From CAZGKW01 sp964526295 (GTDB lineage: Bacteria > Planctomycetota > Phycisphaerae > FEN-1346), in NCBI GenBank assembly GCA_964526295.1, contig CAZGKW010000003.1, forward strand, positions 1 to 64,000: a stretch of 64,000 nucleotides of DNA, written 5' to 3'. The notes under the pieces were generated by a model, which saw only the letters and a list, made by a program, of their open reading frames with translations, did no database searches and was not told the origin of the DNA. The position numbers were made by a program, and so were the translations under genes. Every line of letters starts with the position of its first letter. Position 1 is the stretch's first letter. This document shows, piece by piece, positions 8,001 to 15,455 of this stretch.

Positions 8001-8024
8001 CCCCTCTCCCGCCGGGGGAGAGGG
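8001..8024. repeat. Dispersed hairpin repeat, copy 2
   Basis: There are perfect 9-bp arms CCCTCTCCC/GGGAGAGGG around loop GCCGG, in the divergent intergenic region. It shares its core with copies at 2317-2348 and 26326-26357. The sequence just upstream (7955-7990) also contains a CGACTCCTCTGGGCG...GCTCAGAG palindromic remnant. Confidence 0.6.
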
Positions 8025-8165
8025 AGCGAACGAAACAGCCTCCCGGCCGGTGCTGCGCCACGAGACGCGAGGCTTGCCAACGGCCGCCGGGGGCGCCGAC
8101 AGGGCGTTTTTGACTAGACTCACCGACCTGGCCGGCACAGAATGGATGCAGCATGGAAGGGCGGC

Positions 8166-9137
8166 ATGGCGGCGCACCGGCAAACGCAGGACGGGCAAGC
8201 CGTGGGCAAACCTCGAAGCGGGCTCCTTTTCGACGCGCAAGCCCACGTCAAGGTCGCACACTACGAGCTGTTCCATGCCGATGCGTTCGAATGGCTCCAT
8301 GCCGCCGAGCCGCGTTCGATCCACGCCGTCGTGACCGACCCCCCCTACGGGCTGATCGAGTACACGCCCGAGCAGCTGGAGAAACTGCGGAACGGCAAGG
8401 GCGGCGTCTGGCGGATCCCCCCGTCGTTCGACGGCTGCCAGCGCCGGCCCCTGCCCCGCTTCACCGTCCTGAAGAAGAAGGGACGGGCCGCCCTGCGAAG
8501 CTTCTTCCGGCAGCTGGCCGAGCGGCTCCTGCCGGTGCTGGTCCCGGGCGCCCACGTGTTCATCGCGACCAATCCTCTGGTGTCGCACCTGGTCTACGTG
8601 CCGTTCATCGCGGCGGGTTTTGAGAAGCGGGGCGAGATCATCCGGGTGGTGCACACGCTTCGGGGCGGCGACCGCCCGAAGAACGCGCACGACGAGTTCC
8701 CCGACGTGACGGTCATGCCCCGCTCCTGCTGGGAGCCGTGGGGCCTGTTCCGCAAGCCCTGCGAAGGCCGCGTGCAGGACAACCTCCGCCGGTGGAAGAC
8801 CGGCGGCCTGCGGCGGACGTCGCCCGAGGAGCCGTTCAAGGACCTCCTTTATGCGCCGCCGGCGCGGGGGCGGGAGCGCGAGATCGCCCCCCATCCGAGC
8901 CTCAAGCCTCAGGGCCTCCTGCGACCGCTCGTCCGGGCGGCGCTCCCCCTTGGCGAAGGCACCCTTCTGGACCCGTTCATGGGCTCCGGCTCGACGATCG
9001 CGGCGGCGGCGGCGTGCGGACTCGGCAGCATCGGGATCGAGGCGGACTCGGAGTACTTCGCCCAGGCCCAGCGGGCGATCCCCGAGCTGATCCGCCTTGG
9101 TTCGAGCGAAGGCGGGGGCAATGGCGAGAAGCTCTGA
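8166..9137 (+). CDS. Site-specific DNA methyltransferase (beta-type N4/N6 amino-methyltransferase)
   Basis: The protein has 323 residues. The catalytic motif IV DPPY is at residues 58-61 and the S-adenosylmethionine motif I DPFMGSGST is at 269-277. This order (IV before I with the target-recognition region between) defines beta-class enzymes methylating N6 of adenine or N4 of cytosine. HPSLKPQGLLRPLV before motif I is also typical. ATG 8166 is preferred because GGAAGG precedes it; ATG 8142 is in frame. The next gene overlaps its 3' end by 17 bp, consistent with a co-transcribed restriction-modification system. Recognition sequence unknown. Confidence 0.92.
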   Translation: MAAHRQTQDGQAVGKPRSGLLFDAQAHVKVAHYELFHADAFEWLHAAEPRSIHAVVTDPPYGLIEYTPEQLEKLRNGKGGVWRIPPSFDGCQRRPLPRFTVLKKKGRAALRSFFRQLAERLLPVLVPGAHVFIATNPLVSHLVYVPFIAAGFEKRGEIIRVVHTLRGGDRPKNAHDEFPDVTVMPRSCWEPWGLFRKPCEGRVQDNLRRWKTGGLRRTSPEEPFKDLLYAPPARGREREIAPHPSLKPQGLLRPLVRAALPLGEGTLLDPFMGSGSTIAAAAACGLGSIGIEADSEYFAQAQRAIPELIRLGSSEGGGNGEKL

Positions 9138-9741
9138 CTTCGATTACCGCGTGCCGCTCCCTCCGGGCCTCGACGTCGCTGCCATCCGCCGCGCGGTGGA
9201 ATACCTTGAGCGCCAGTTGGCCGATTTGGTCGAGATCTATTACGAGCAGGCCAACGTCTTCAGCGCCATGGTCGGCATCTACGGCGCCAAGGGCCTGGAT
9301 GCCGTCAGTGCCTACGAGAAGCATCGGCACGCCGACACGGCCCAGCAGCGGTTTCCGGACCTGATCCGCCGGGGGAGCGGCCCGAATCCCTCCCCGAATC
9401 TCTGCCTCGAAAGCAAGGCCAGCAAGCGTCCCTGGGCGCTCCAGTCCCACTACGACCACGCGGGTTGGTACATTGTATGGCGATATCTCGTCGATCCAAC
9501 CGCATCCCTCGAGCCGGACCGGCCCGTCGTCATATGGCGCGTGGATGTCGCATTCCTGGAGAAGGCCGACTGGAAGTACGAGAGGAGCCGAGCCGGACCC
9601 GGCGGCGGAGGACGGACGCACACGTTCGGCGTCAAGAACCCGGCCGCCCGCCTCCGCGACAAGGCCGTCTACCGGCGAAGCGACGTCCAGGTCCGCGGCG
9701 GCAAGCCCGTCCCCTTCAACGGCGAGCGGCGCGGTTCGTAG
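9121..9741 (+). CDS. Probable type II restriction endonuclease partner (PD-(D/E)xK-like)
   Basis: The protein has 206 residues. The stretch NLCLESKASKRPW has the E-x-K of a PD-(D/E)xK nuclease core, and VIWRVDVAFLEKADWKYE resembles the following strand and helix of such enzymes. The N-terminus is helical (AAIRRAVEYLERQLADLVEIYYEQ). Its ATG lies inside the methyltransferase gene, so the two are translationally coupled. Function is inferred from this context plus the nuclease-like motif. An alternative is a methyltransferase accessory protein. GAAGGCGGGGG provides a ribosome site. Confidence 0.6.
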   Translation: MARSSDFDYRVPLPPGLDVAAIRRAVEYLERQLADLVEIYYEQANVFSAMVGIYGAKGLDAVSAYEKHRHADTAQQRFPDLIRRGSGPNPSPNLCLESKASKRPWALQSHYDHAGWYIVWRYLVDPTASLEPDRPVVIWRVDVAFLEKADWKYERSRAGPGGGGRTHTFGVKNPAARLRDKAVYRRSDVQVRGGKPVPFNGERRGS

Positions 9742-9798
9742 CCCCGGCTGCGGCCCTGCCAGGCCCGTTGCCCCCGACGCTCCCCAACGCTTAGACAC

Positions 9799-9828
9799 TG
9801 GACATCACTTGCGGCAGGGGTTTAGAAT
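9799..9828 (+). promoter_or_regulatory. Candidate sigma70-type promoter for dapA
   Basis: TGGACA (9799-9804) and TAGAAT (9823-9828) are separated by 18 bp. Each differs from consensus at one position. The predicted start of transcription lies about 28 bp before the dapA ATG. Confidence 0.5.
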
Positions 9829-9862
9829 GGCCCCGGTTAAAGGATGCGAGCAGGAGGACGGT

Positions 9863-10738
9863 ATGTTTCAGGGGACGCTCGTCGCCCTCGTCACGCCCTA
9901 CACCGGCGGCGAGGTCGACTACGCCGCCATCGAACGCCTCATCGACTGGCACCTCGACCAGGGCACGGACGGCCTGGTGCCCGTCGGGACGACGGGCGAG
10001 AGCCCGACCGTGACGGTCGCCGAGCACGAGCGGATCATCCAGACGGTGGTCAAGGCGGCCGACGGGCGGGTGCCCGTCGTGGCGGGGACGGGGGCCAACT
10101 CGACCGCCGAGGCGGTCCACCTCACGCGGTTCGCCAAGGACGCCGGCGCCGACGCCTCGCTCCAGGTCTGCCCGTACTACAACAAGCCCACCCAGGAGGG
10201 GTTGTACCGGCACTTTGCGACGATCGCCGACGAGGTCGGCCTGCCGATGGTCCTGTACAACATCCCCGGCCGGACGGGCATCAACATGACGCCCGAGACG
10301 GTGGCCCGCCTGGCGGAGCTGGGGCCGGTCGTGGCGATCAAAGAGGCCACCGGCTCGATGGACCAGACGAGCGAGGTCCTCGCCCGGTGCGACCTCGTGG
10401 TCCTTTCGGGCGACGATTCGCTCACGCTGCCGCTGATGGCCCTCGGCGCCAAGGGCGTCATCAGCGTCGTTGCGAACCTCGTGCCGGCCGAGATGAAACG
10501 CCTGACCGACGCCATGCTCGAAGGCGACGTCGCCGCGGCCCGCGAGGTCCATCGGCGGCTCTATCCCCTGTGCCGGGCCATGTTCGTCGAGACCAACCCC
10601 ATCCCCGTCAAGACGGCAATGAAGCTGGCCGGGCTGCTCGACTCGGACGAGAAACGCCTGCCCCTGGTCGACCTGGCGGCGGCGTCGGCCGAGGCCTTGC
10701 GCGAGACGATGCGGGCCTTCGGTCTCCTGAAGACGTAG
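9863..10738 (+). CDS. dapA: 4-hydroxy-tetrahydrodipicolinate synthase DapA
   Basis: This enzyme condenses pyruvate with aspartate semialdehyde, the first committed step to lysine and diaminopimelate. The 291 residues are full family length. GTTGESPTVT carries the paired active-site Thr, YNIPGRTG the Tyr/Arg pair, and VAIKEATG the Schiff-base Lys. LSGDDSLTLPLM and NPIPVKTAM are also characteristic. Start ATG 9863 has a near-perfect AGGAGG. Pyruvate-aldolase relatives such as N-acetylneuraminate lyase share the fold, but these motifs fit DapA best. Confidence 0.96.
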   Translation: MFQGTLVALVTPYTGGEVDYAAIERLIDWHLDQGTDGLVPVGTTGESPTVTVAEHERIIQTVVKAADGRVPVVAGTGANSTAEAVHLTRFAKDAGADASLQVCPYYNKPTQEGLYRHFATIADEVGLPMVLYNIPGRTGINMTPETVARLAELGPVVAIKEATGSMDQTSEVLARCDLVVLSGDDSLTLPLMALGAKGVISVVANLVPAEMKRLTDAMLEGDVAAAREVHRRLYPLCRAMFVETNPIPVKTAMKLAGLLDSDEKRLPLVDLAAASAEALRETMRAFGLLKT

Positions 10739-10766
10739 CGGACCCGCACCCGGGGCGGCGGCCGGG

Positions 10767-10784
10767 GCGGGCCGGACGGCCCGC
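10767..10784. terminator. Perfect GC hairpin after dapA
   Basis: Eight-base arms GCGGGCCG/CGGCCCGC abut with two bases between, 29 bp past the dapA stop. There is no T-tract. The layout resembles the hairpin at 49135-49154. Confidence 0.35.
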
Positions 10785-10827
10785 TCGCCGTCGGCCGGGC
10801 CGGTGCACCTCTCGACGGCGTGCGTTT

Positions 10828-12453
10828 ATGCCGATGCGACGCTCATCACGGACGCGGACCACGCTGGAACGGCGCGGCCGGCTCCTGTTCGGCATCTTCA
10901 TCCTGCTGACGGTGGTGACCGGCCTGGCCTGGCCCTGGTGGCAGATGGGGAACCTCGCCCGCCTGGGCGACGTCGACCGGGCCTGGGAGAAAGTCCAGGC
11001 CCATCTCCAGCACGTCCACGACATGCGGCTGGCCCAGGACGCGACGAAGGCCGAGTCGCTGCACGGCCTGTTCCTGCCGGAGGAGGAGCGGCTCCGGGTC
11101 ATCCGCGTCGGGCCGGCCCCCCCGGGCGAGCAGCGGGTCCCCGAAGCCCTGGGGCCCGACTCGTTCGAGGCCGAGGCCATCCGGACGTTCCTGGCCGAGC
11201 CCGAGGCCCCGCCCCACCATCGCGAGGTCGACGGCCGCCTGCATTACGTCCAGCCCGTCCGGGCCAAGGGCGAATGCCTGGACTGCCACGGCAGCGGGTA
11301 CCGCGAGGGGGCCCTGATGGCGGCGGCGAGTCTCGAGATGGATGTCTCGGAGCGAGGGCGGACGCTGCTGGCGCACCGGCTCGTCCTGGCCGTCGCCGCC
11401 CTCCTGGTCGTCCTCATCTCGGTGGCCGTCTTCTACGCCGTCTTCCGCACGATGGTCGTGCGGCCCATCCAGCACCTGAAGGACGTGGCCGACCGCGTCA
11501 GCGAGGGCGACCTCCAGGTCCGAAGCGTCATCGATACGGGCAACGAGCTGGAGGCGCTGTCGAACGCCCTGAACCGGATGCTCGACCAGATGCTGGAGGC
11601 CCAGACGCAGCTCCGGGAGGCGAACGAGGTCCGCGACGCCAAGCTCGACGAGCTGGCCAAGGCCAACGTGGCCCTGTTCGAGATGAACCAGGTCAAGAAC
11701 AAGTTCCTCACCACGATGAGCCACGAGTTGCGGACCCCCCTGAACTCCATCCTCGGGTTCGCCCAGATCCTGATGGAATCCGAGGCCGTGGCCGACGACC
11801 CGAAGCTCCGCCGCTACGCCGAGAACATCCGCGGCAGCGGCCAGATGCTCCTGGAGATGATCAACGACCTGCTGGACCTGGCGAAGATCGAGGCGGGCCG
11901 CCTGGAGGTCCGATGCGACCAGGTCACGGCCCGGTCGATCGTCGAGGCCGCCGTCAGCATGGTCCGGCCCATGCTGAGCGAAAAGGACCTCGCGGTGGAG
12001 GCCGAGGTCGACCCGGCCGTGCCCGTCATGACCACCGACGCGACGAAGGTCCAGCAGGTCCTGTACAACCTTCTCTCCAACGCCGTCAAGTTCACCGAGG
12101 AGGGGGAGGTCCGCGTCACGGCCCGCCCCGCCGACGGCGACCGCGTCGCGTTCGTCGTCGCCGACACCGGTCCGGGCATCGCCCGGGAGCAGCAGCTCCG
12201 CATCTTCGACCGGTTTTTCCAGCTCGATTCCAGCTACACCCGGCGATATCGTGGGACAGGCTTGGGCCTGTCAATCGTAAAAGAGCTCACGGGCCTCCTG
12301 GGCGGGGAAGTCGGCGTCGAGAGCGAGCCGGGGACCGGCTCGACCTTCACCGTCGTCCTGCCGGTCGACTCCAGCGACCTGGTCGGCCCGACGCCGAAGG
12401 ACGCCGGCGAACCGACCGCCGAGGTCGGCGCCGAGGGCGGCGGGCAGGGGTGA
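10828..12453 (+). CDS. Sensor histidine kinase with periplasmic haem-c (DUF3365/Tll0287-like) domain
   Basis: The protein has 541 residues. TM1 is at about 18-36. The periplasmic domain (40-183) contains the haem-attachment motif C150-L-D-C153-H154 and the pattern of DUF3365-type sensors. TM2 is at 184-208, HAMP at about 209-262, and a coiled coil at 260-290. HisKA carries phospho-accepting H299 in MSHELRTPLNSILGF. The HATPase contains NLLSNAVKFT, DTGPGI and GTGLGLSIVKEL. It probably senses redox state or a small ligand through the haem and phosphorylates a response regulator, but none is encoded next to it. ATG 10828 is an approximate start; no strong ribosome site is visible. Confidence 0.92.
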   Translation: MPMRRSSRTRTTLERRGRLLFGIFILLTVVTGLAWPWWQMGNLARLGDVDRAWEKVQAHLQHVHDMRLAQDATKAESLHGLFLPEEERLRVIRVGPAPPGEQRVPEALGPDSFEAEAIRTFLAEPEAPPHHREVDGRLHYVQPVRAKGECLDCHGSGYREGALMAAASLEMDVSERGRTLLAHRLVLAVAALLVVLISVAVFYAVFRTMVVRPIQHLKDVADRVSEGDLQVRSVIDTGNELEALSNALNRMLDQMLEAQTQLREANEVRDAKLDELAKANVALFEMNQVKNKFLTTMSHELRTPLNSILGFAQILMESEAVADDPKLRRYAENIRGSGQMLLEMINDLLDLAKIEAGRLEVRCDQVTARSIVEAAVSMVRPMLSEKDLAVEAEVDPAVPVMTTDATKVQQVLYNLLSNAVKFTEEGEVRVTARPADGDRVAFVVADTGPGIAREQQLRIFDRFFQLDSSYTRRYRGTGLGLSIVKELTGLLGGEVGVESEPGTGSTFTVVLPVDSSDLVGPTPKDAGEPTAEVGAEGGGQG

Positions 12454-12531
12454 GACGACCGGCGGTCGAGCCGGCCCGAGGGCGGGTCGCCGGGCCGCCC
12501 GGGCCCTCGATCGCAGTCTCCGGAGAAAGCG

Positions 12532-13590
12532 ATGCCCATCCTGTTTCGGTGCCCTTGTGGGCGGAGCATGGTCGCCGATTCCCGGAAGGCCGGGCAGACC
12601 ATCGTCTGCCCCAACTGCCACCGCAACCTGAAGGTCCCCACGGGCAAGGATCGGGGCAAGGAGATCAAGAAGCCCCCGCCGGGGGCCGTCCCCGTCTCGG
12701 GTCGGACGTGCCAGCGGTGCGAGGGGCCCGTGCCGGCCGACGCCCAGATCTGCCCCCACTGCAACGCCATCCTGATGGACGCCCCGGCGGGCGCGGGGCG
12801 AACCGCCATCCAGCTCGGCGGATCCCGGTCGAGCTGGTGGTCGGACCTGTCGCCGGGGGCGAAGGGGGGCCTCGTTGGGGGCATCGGGGCAGTCGTCCTG
12901 GTCGGCCTGCTCGTGATGTTCGCCTGGGTCCTGCCGGCCTACCGCGCCGGCCAGCGGGTCCGGGGCCGCGTCTTCGCCAAGCAGGCCCTGGAGGAGGGCC
13001 GCCGCCTGGAGGCCACGGGAAAGTTCCAGCAGGCCTACGACGGCTACCTGGACGGTCTGCTCCGGGAGAAGTACCTCCACCGAAGCGCCGACCCGGAGGA
13101 CCGGGAACTGGCCCGCCGGCTCCGGGCCCGCGCCGCCGCCCTCCAGTACATCGTCCCCTCGCCGCGGACGTCGGAACCGCTCCGGTGGAAGCCGGCGAAC
13201 TCGCAGGAGCTCGACCAGGCCGCCGCCCGGGTCCGGGCCCGCTATCCCTCGTACCGGCAGCGGGTCCTGAGCGTCACGGGCGGGGCCCTGGAGGCCATCC
13301 GGTCGGCCCGGTCGACCGGCGACCGGGAGGCCTACGCGGGGAAGGTCGCTGCCGTCATGGACGCCTACGTCGAGCTGATCCGCGAGACGACGCCCCAGCA
13401 GCGGTCGCTGTGGAGCTTCACCATCCTGGTCAAGGTGATCCGCGAGCTTGCCACGGCCAACAGCGTATGGGACGATGCGACCCAGCGGACGCGTTTCCTG
13501 GGGACCGCCCAGACGCGGATCGAGAGGCTCGAGCAGCGTGTCCGCCAGCCGCCCCTGACGCCGGAGGGCGACGTCTTCGACGTCGACTGA
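12532..13590 (+). CDS. Zinc-ribbon membrane protein with helical C-terminal domain
   Basis: The protein has 352 residues. Two zinc ribbons are visible: C7-x-C9 paired with CPNCH at about 26-30, and CQRC paired with CPHC at about 60-80. A transmembrane helix follows at about 115-140 (LVGGIGAVVLVGLLVMFAWV). The rest is a largely helical region with TPR-like character (AKQALEEGRRLEATGKFQQA). Such ribbon-plus-TM proteins are common in planctomycetes, and their roles are mostly unknown. GGAGAAA precedes the ATG. It follows the sensor kinase by 78 bp and may be co-transcribed. Confidence 0.75.
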   Translation: MPILFRCPCGRSMVADSRKAGQTIVCPNCHRNLKVPTGKDRGKEIKKPPPGAVPVSGRTCQRCEGPVPADAQICPHCNAILMDAPAGAGRTAIQLGGSRSSWWSDLSPGAKGGLVGGIGAVVLVGLLVMFAWVLPAYRAGQRVRGRVFAKQALEEGRRLEATGKFQQAYDGYLDGLLREKYLHRSADPEDRELARRLRARAAALQYIVPSPRTSEPLRWKPANSQELDQAAARVRARYPSYRQRVLSVTGGALEAIRSARSTGDREAYAGKVAAVMDAYVELIRETTPQQRSLWSFTILVKVIRELATANSVWDDATQRTRFLGTAQTRIERLEQRVRQPPLTPEGDVFDVD

Positions 13591-13898
13591 CGCCAGCCCG
13601 CGGTCCGCGAGGCCCCCGACTGCGAACGGGCGGCGCAAGCTGGACAGGATTCCCTGAGGGGCCGCGACGCGGCCCAGCCCTCCGCCCGAGCCCGTCATTT
13701 CGAGCGGCCCTGAGCGGGTGCCGACGGACGCCGGGGCGACTCGAAGGGGAGTCGAGAAATCTCGCCGTTTCTTCGACGGACGAGAACGGCAACGGCGAGG
13801 GCCCCGCCTGAGGCCCGGAAACCTCGACGCCGCTCGGCGTGACACACAGGCGCGGCGCCGGCCTCCAATCCAAGGCCTGAAATCCCACTCCACAATGT
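13591..13898. other. 308-bp convergent intergenic region containing a repeat-like element
   Basis: No gene is supported. A possible 150-bp element with imperfect terminal inverted repeats occupies 13694-13843. Confidence 0.45.
13694..13843. repeat. Possible dispersed intergenic element with imperfect terminal inverted repeats
   Basis: The left end GTCATTTCGAGCGG and right end CCGCTCGGCGTGAC are inverted repeats matching at 11 of 14 positions. Inside is GACTCGAAGGGGAGTCGAG, then AAATCTCGCC. Fragments of similar texture occur at 7955-7990 and 53434-53480. Confidence 0.4.
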
Positions 13899-15380
13899 CT
13901 AGAACTCTGCCTTCGCCGGCGGCAGGGTGTAGTTCGGCGCCTCGTGCGTGATCGCGATGTCGTGCGGATGGCTCTCGATCACCCCGGCGTGGGTCACCCG
14001 GATGAACTGCGTCTGGGTCCGCAGCTCGTCGATCGTGCGGCACCCGCAGTAGCCCATCCCCGCGCGGACGCCGCCGACGAGCTGGTAGATGAACTCGGCC
14101 AGGTGCCCGCGGTAGGGGACCCGCCCCTCGACGCCCTCCGGGACGAGCTTTTCGCCGCGCCGCCGCTCCTCGGACTGGGCGTACCGGTCGGCGGAGCCCT
14201 TCACCATCGCCCCGAGCGACCCCATGCCGCGGTAAGTCTTGAACGTCCGGCCGTGGTAGATGATGACCTCGCCGGGGGCCTCTTCGAGGCCGGCGAGGAG
14301 GCCGCCCAGCATGACGCTCGACGCCCCGGCCGCCAGGGCCTTCGTGATGTCGCCGCTGTGGCGGATGCCCCCGTCGGCGATGACGGGCACGTCGGCGGCG
14401 TCGCCCTCGGCGGCACAGGCGGCCACGGCGCTGATCTGGGGGACGCCCACGCCGCTGACGACTCGGGTCGTGCAGATCGACCCGGGGCCGATGCCGACCT
14501 TGATGGCGTCGACGCCGGCCCGGATGAGGTCGGCGGCGGCCTCGGCCGTCGCGACGTTGCCGGCGATGATCTGGATGTCGTGCTGCGTGCGGAGGGCCTC
14601 GACGGTCTCCAGGACGTTTGACGAGTGGCCGTGGGCGGTGTCGACGACCAGGACGTCGACGTCCTTTCGGATGAGCTCCTCGGCCCGGTCGTAGTCGTGG
14701 ACGCCGACGGCGGCCCCGACGCGGAGCCGGCCTCGCGGGTCGCGGCAGGCGAGGGGAAACTTGTGGAGCTTCTCGATGTCCTTGATCGTAATGAGGCCGA
14801 CGAGCTCGCCGTCGTCGACGAGGGGCAGCTTCTCGACGCGGTTCTTCAGGAGGACCTGCTGGGCCTCGTCGAGGGTCGTCTCGGGGTCGGCCGTGACCAG
14901 GGGCTGGCGGGTCATGACGTCGGCGATGGGGGCCTGCTGGTTCGCCAGGAACTTCAGGTCCCGCCGGGTCAGGATCCCGACGAGCCGCTTCTCCTCGGTG
15001 ATGGGGATGCCGGAGATGTTGTTCTCGTCCATGACGTGCTGGGCGGTGGCGACCCGCTCGTTCGGCCCGAGGGTGATCGGGTCGGTGATCACGCCGTTGG
15101 CGCTTCGTTTGACCTTCTCGACCTCGCGGCACTGGTCGTCGACGGAGAGGTTCTTGTGGATGATGCCGATGCCGCCCTCCTGGGCCAGGGCGATGGCCAG
15201 GGACGCCTCGGTGACGGTGTCCATGGCGGCCGAGACGAGGGGAACGTGGATGCGGATGTCGCGCGTCAGACGGGTCGAGGTGTCGACGTCGCGGGGGACG
15301 GCGTCGCTCTTGGCGGGCAACAACAGGACGTCGTCGAACGTGATGCCTTCGGCGGCGATGCGGTCGGTCAGGCTGGCCAT
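13899..15380 (-). CDS. guaB: IMP dehydrogenase GuaB
   Basis: This enzyme oxidises IMP to XMP with NAD, the rate-limiting step of GMP synthesis. The 493 residues are full length. The N-terminal barrel begins ITFDDVLLLP. Two CBS domains lie at about 95-215 (VMDENNISGIPI, VLLKNRVEKLPLVDDGELVG). The catalytic Cys loop is GIGPGSICTTRVVSGVG, followed by DGGIRHSGDITKALAAGA and a flap with the YRGMGSLGAM and EGVEGRVPYRG stretches. ATG 15380 follows GGGAGA. It lies 75 bp downstream of the transketolase gene on the same strand and could be co-transcribed. Confidence 0.97.
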   Translation of the reverse strand: MASLTDRIAAEGITFDDVLLLPAKSDAVPRDVDTSTRLTRDIRIHVPLVSAAMDTVTEASLAIALAQEGGIGIIHKNLSVDDQCREVEKVKRSANGVITDPITLGPNERVATAQHVMDENNISGIPITEEKRLVGILTRRDLKFLANQQAPIADVMTRQPLVTADPETTLDEAQQVLLKNRVEKLPLVDDGELVGLITIKDIEKLHKFPLACRDPRGRLRVGAAVGVHDYDRAEELIRKDVDVLVVDTAHGHSSNVLETVEALRTQHDIQIIAGNVATAEAAADLIRAGVDAIKVGIGPGSICTTRVVSGVGVPQISAVAACAAEGDAADVPVIADGGIRHSGDITKALAAGASSVMLGGLLAGLEEAPGEVIIYHGRTFKTYRGMGSLGAMVKGSADRYAQSEERRRGEKLVPEGVEGRVPYRGHLAEFIYQLVGGVRAGMGYCGCRTIDELRTQTQFIRVTHAGVIESHPHDIAITHEAPNYTLPPAKAEF

Positions 15381-15455
15381 ACGCACGGGTCTCCCGCGGC
15401 CGGATGGAGGGCGCATCACCTCGCGGGCCGGGGTCCCCGTCGGCGCCGGCCGCCC

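Noticed and set aside
8166..9741. Recently acquired genomic island
   Set aside because: The restriction-modification pair has the same GC-rich codon use as the flanks, and there are no tRNA, integrase or direct-repeat borders.
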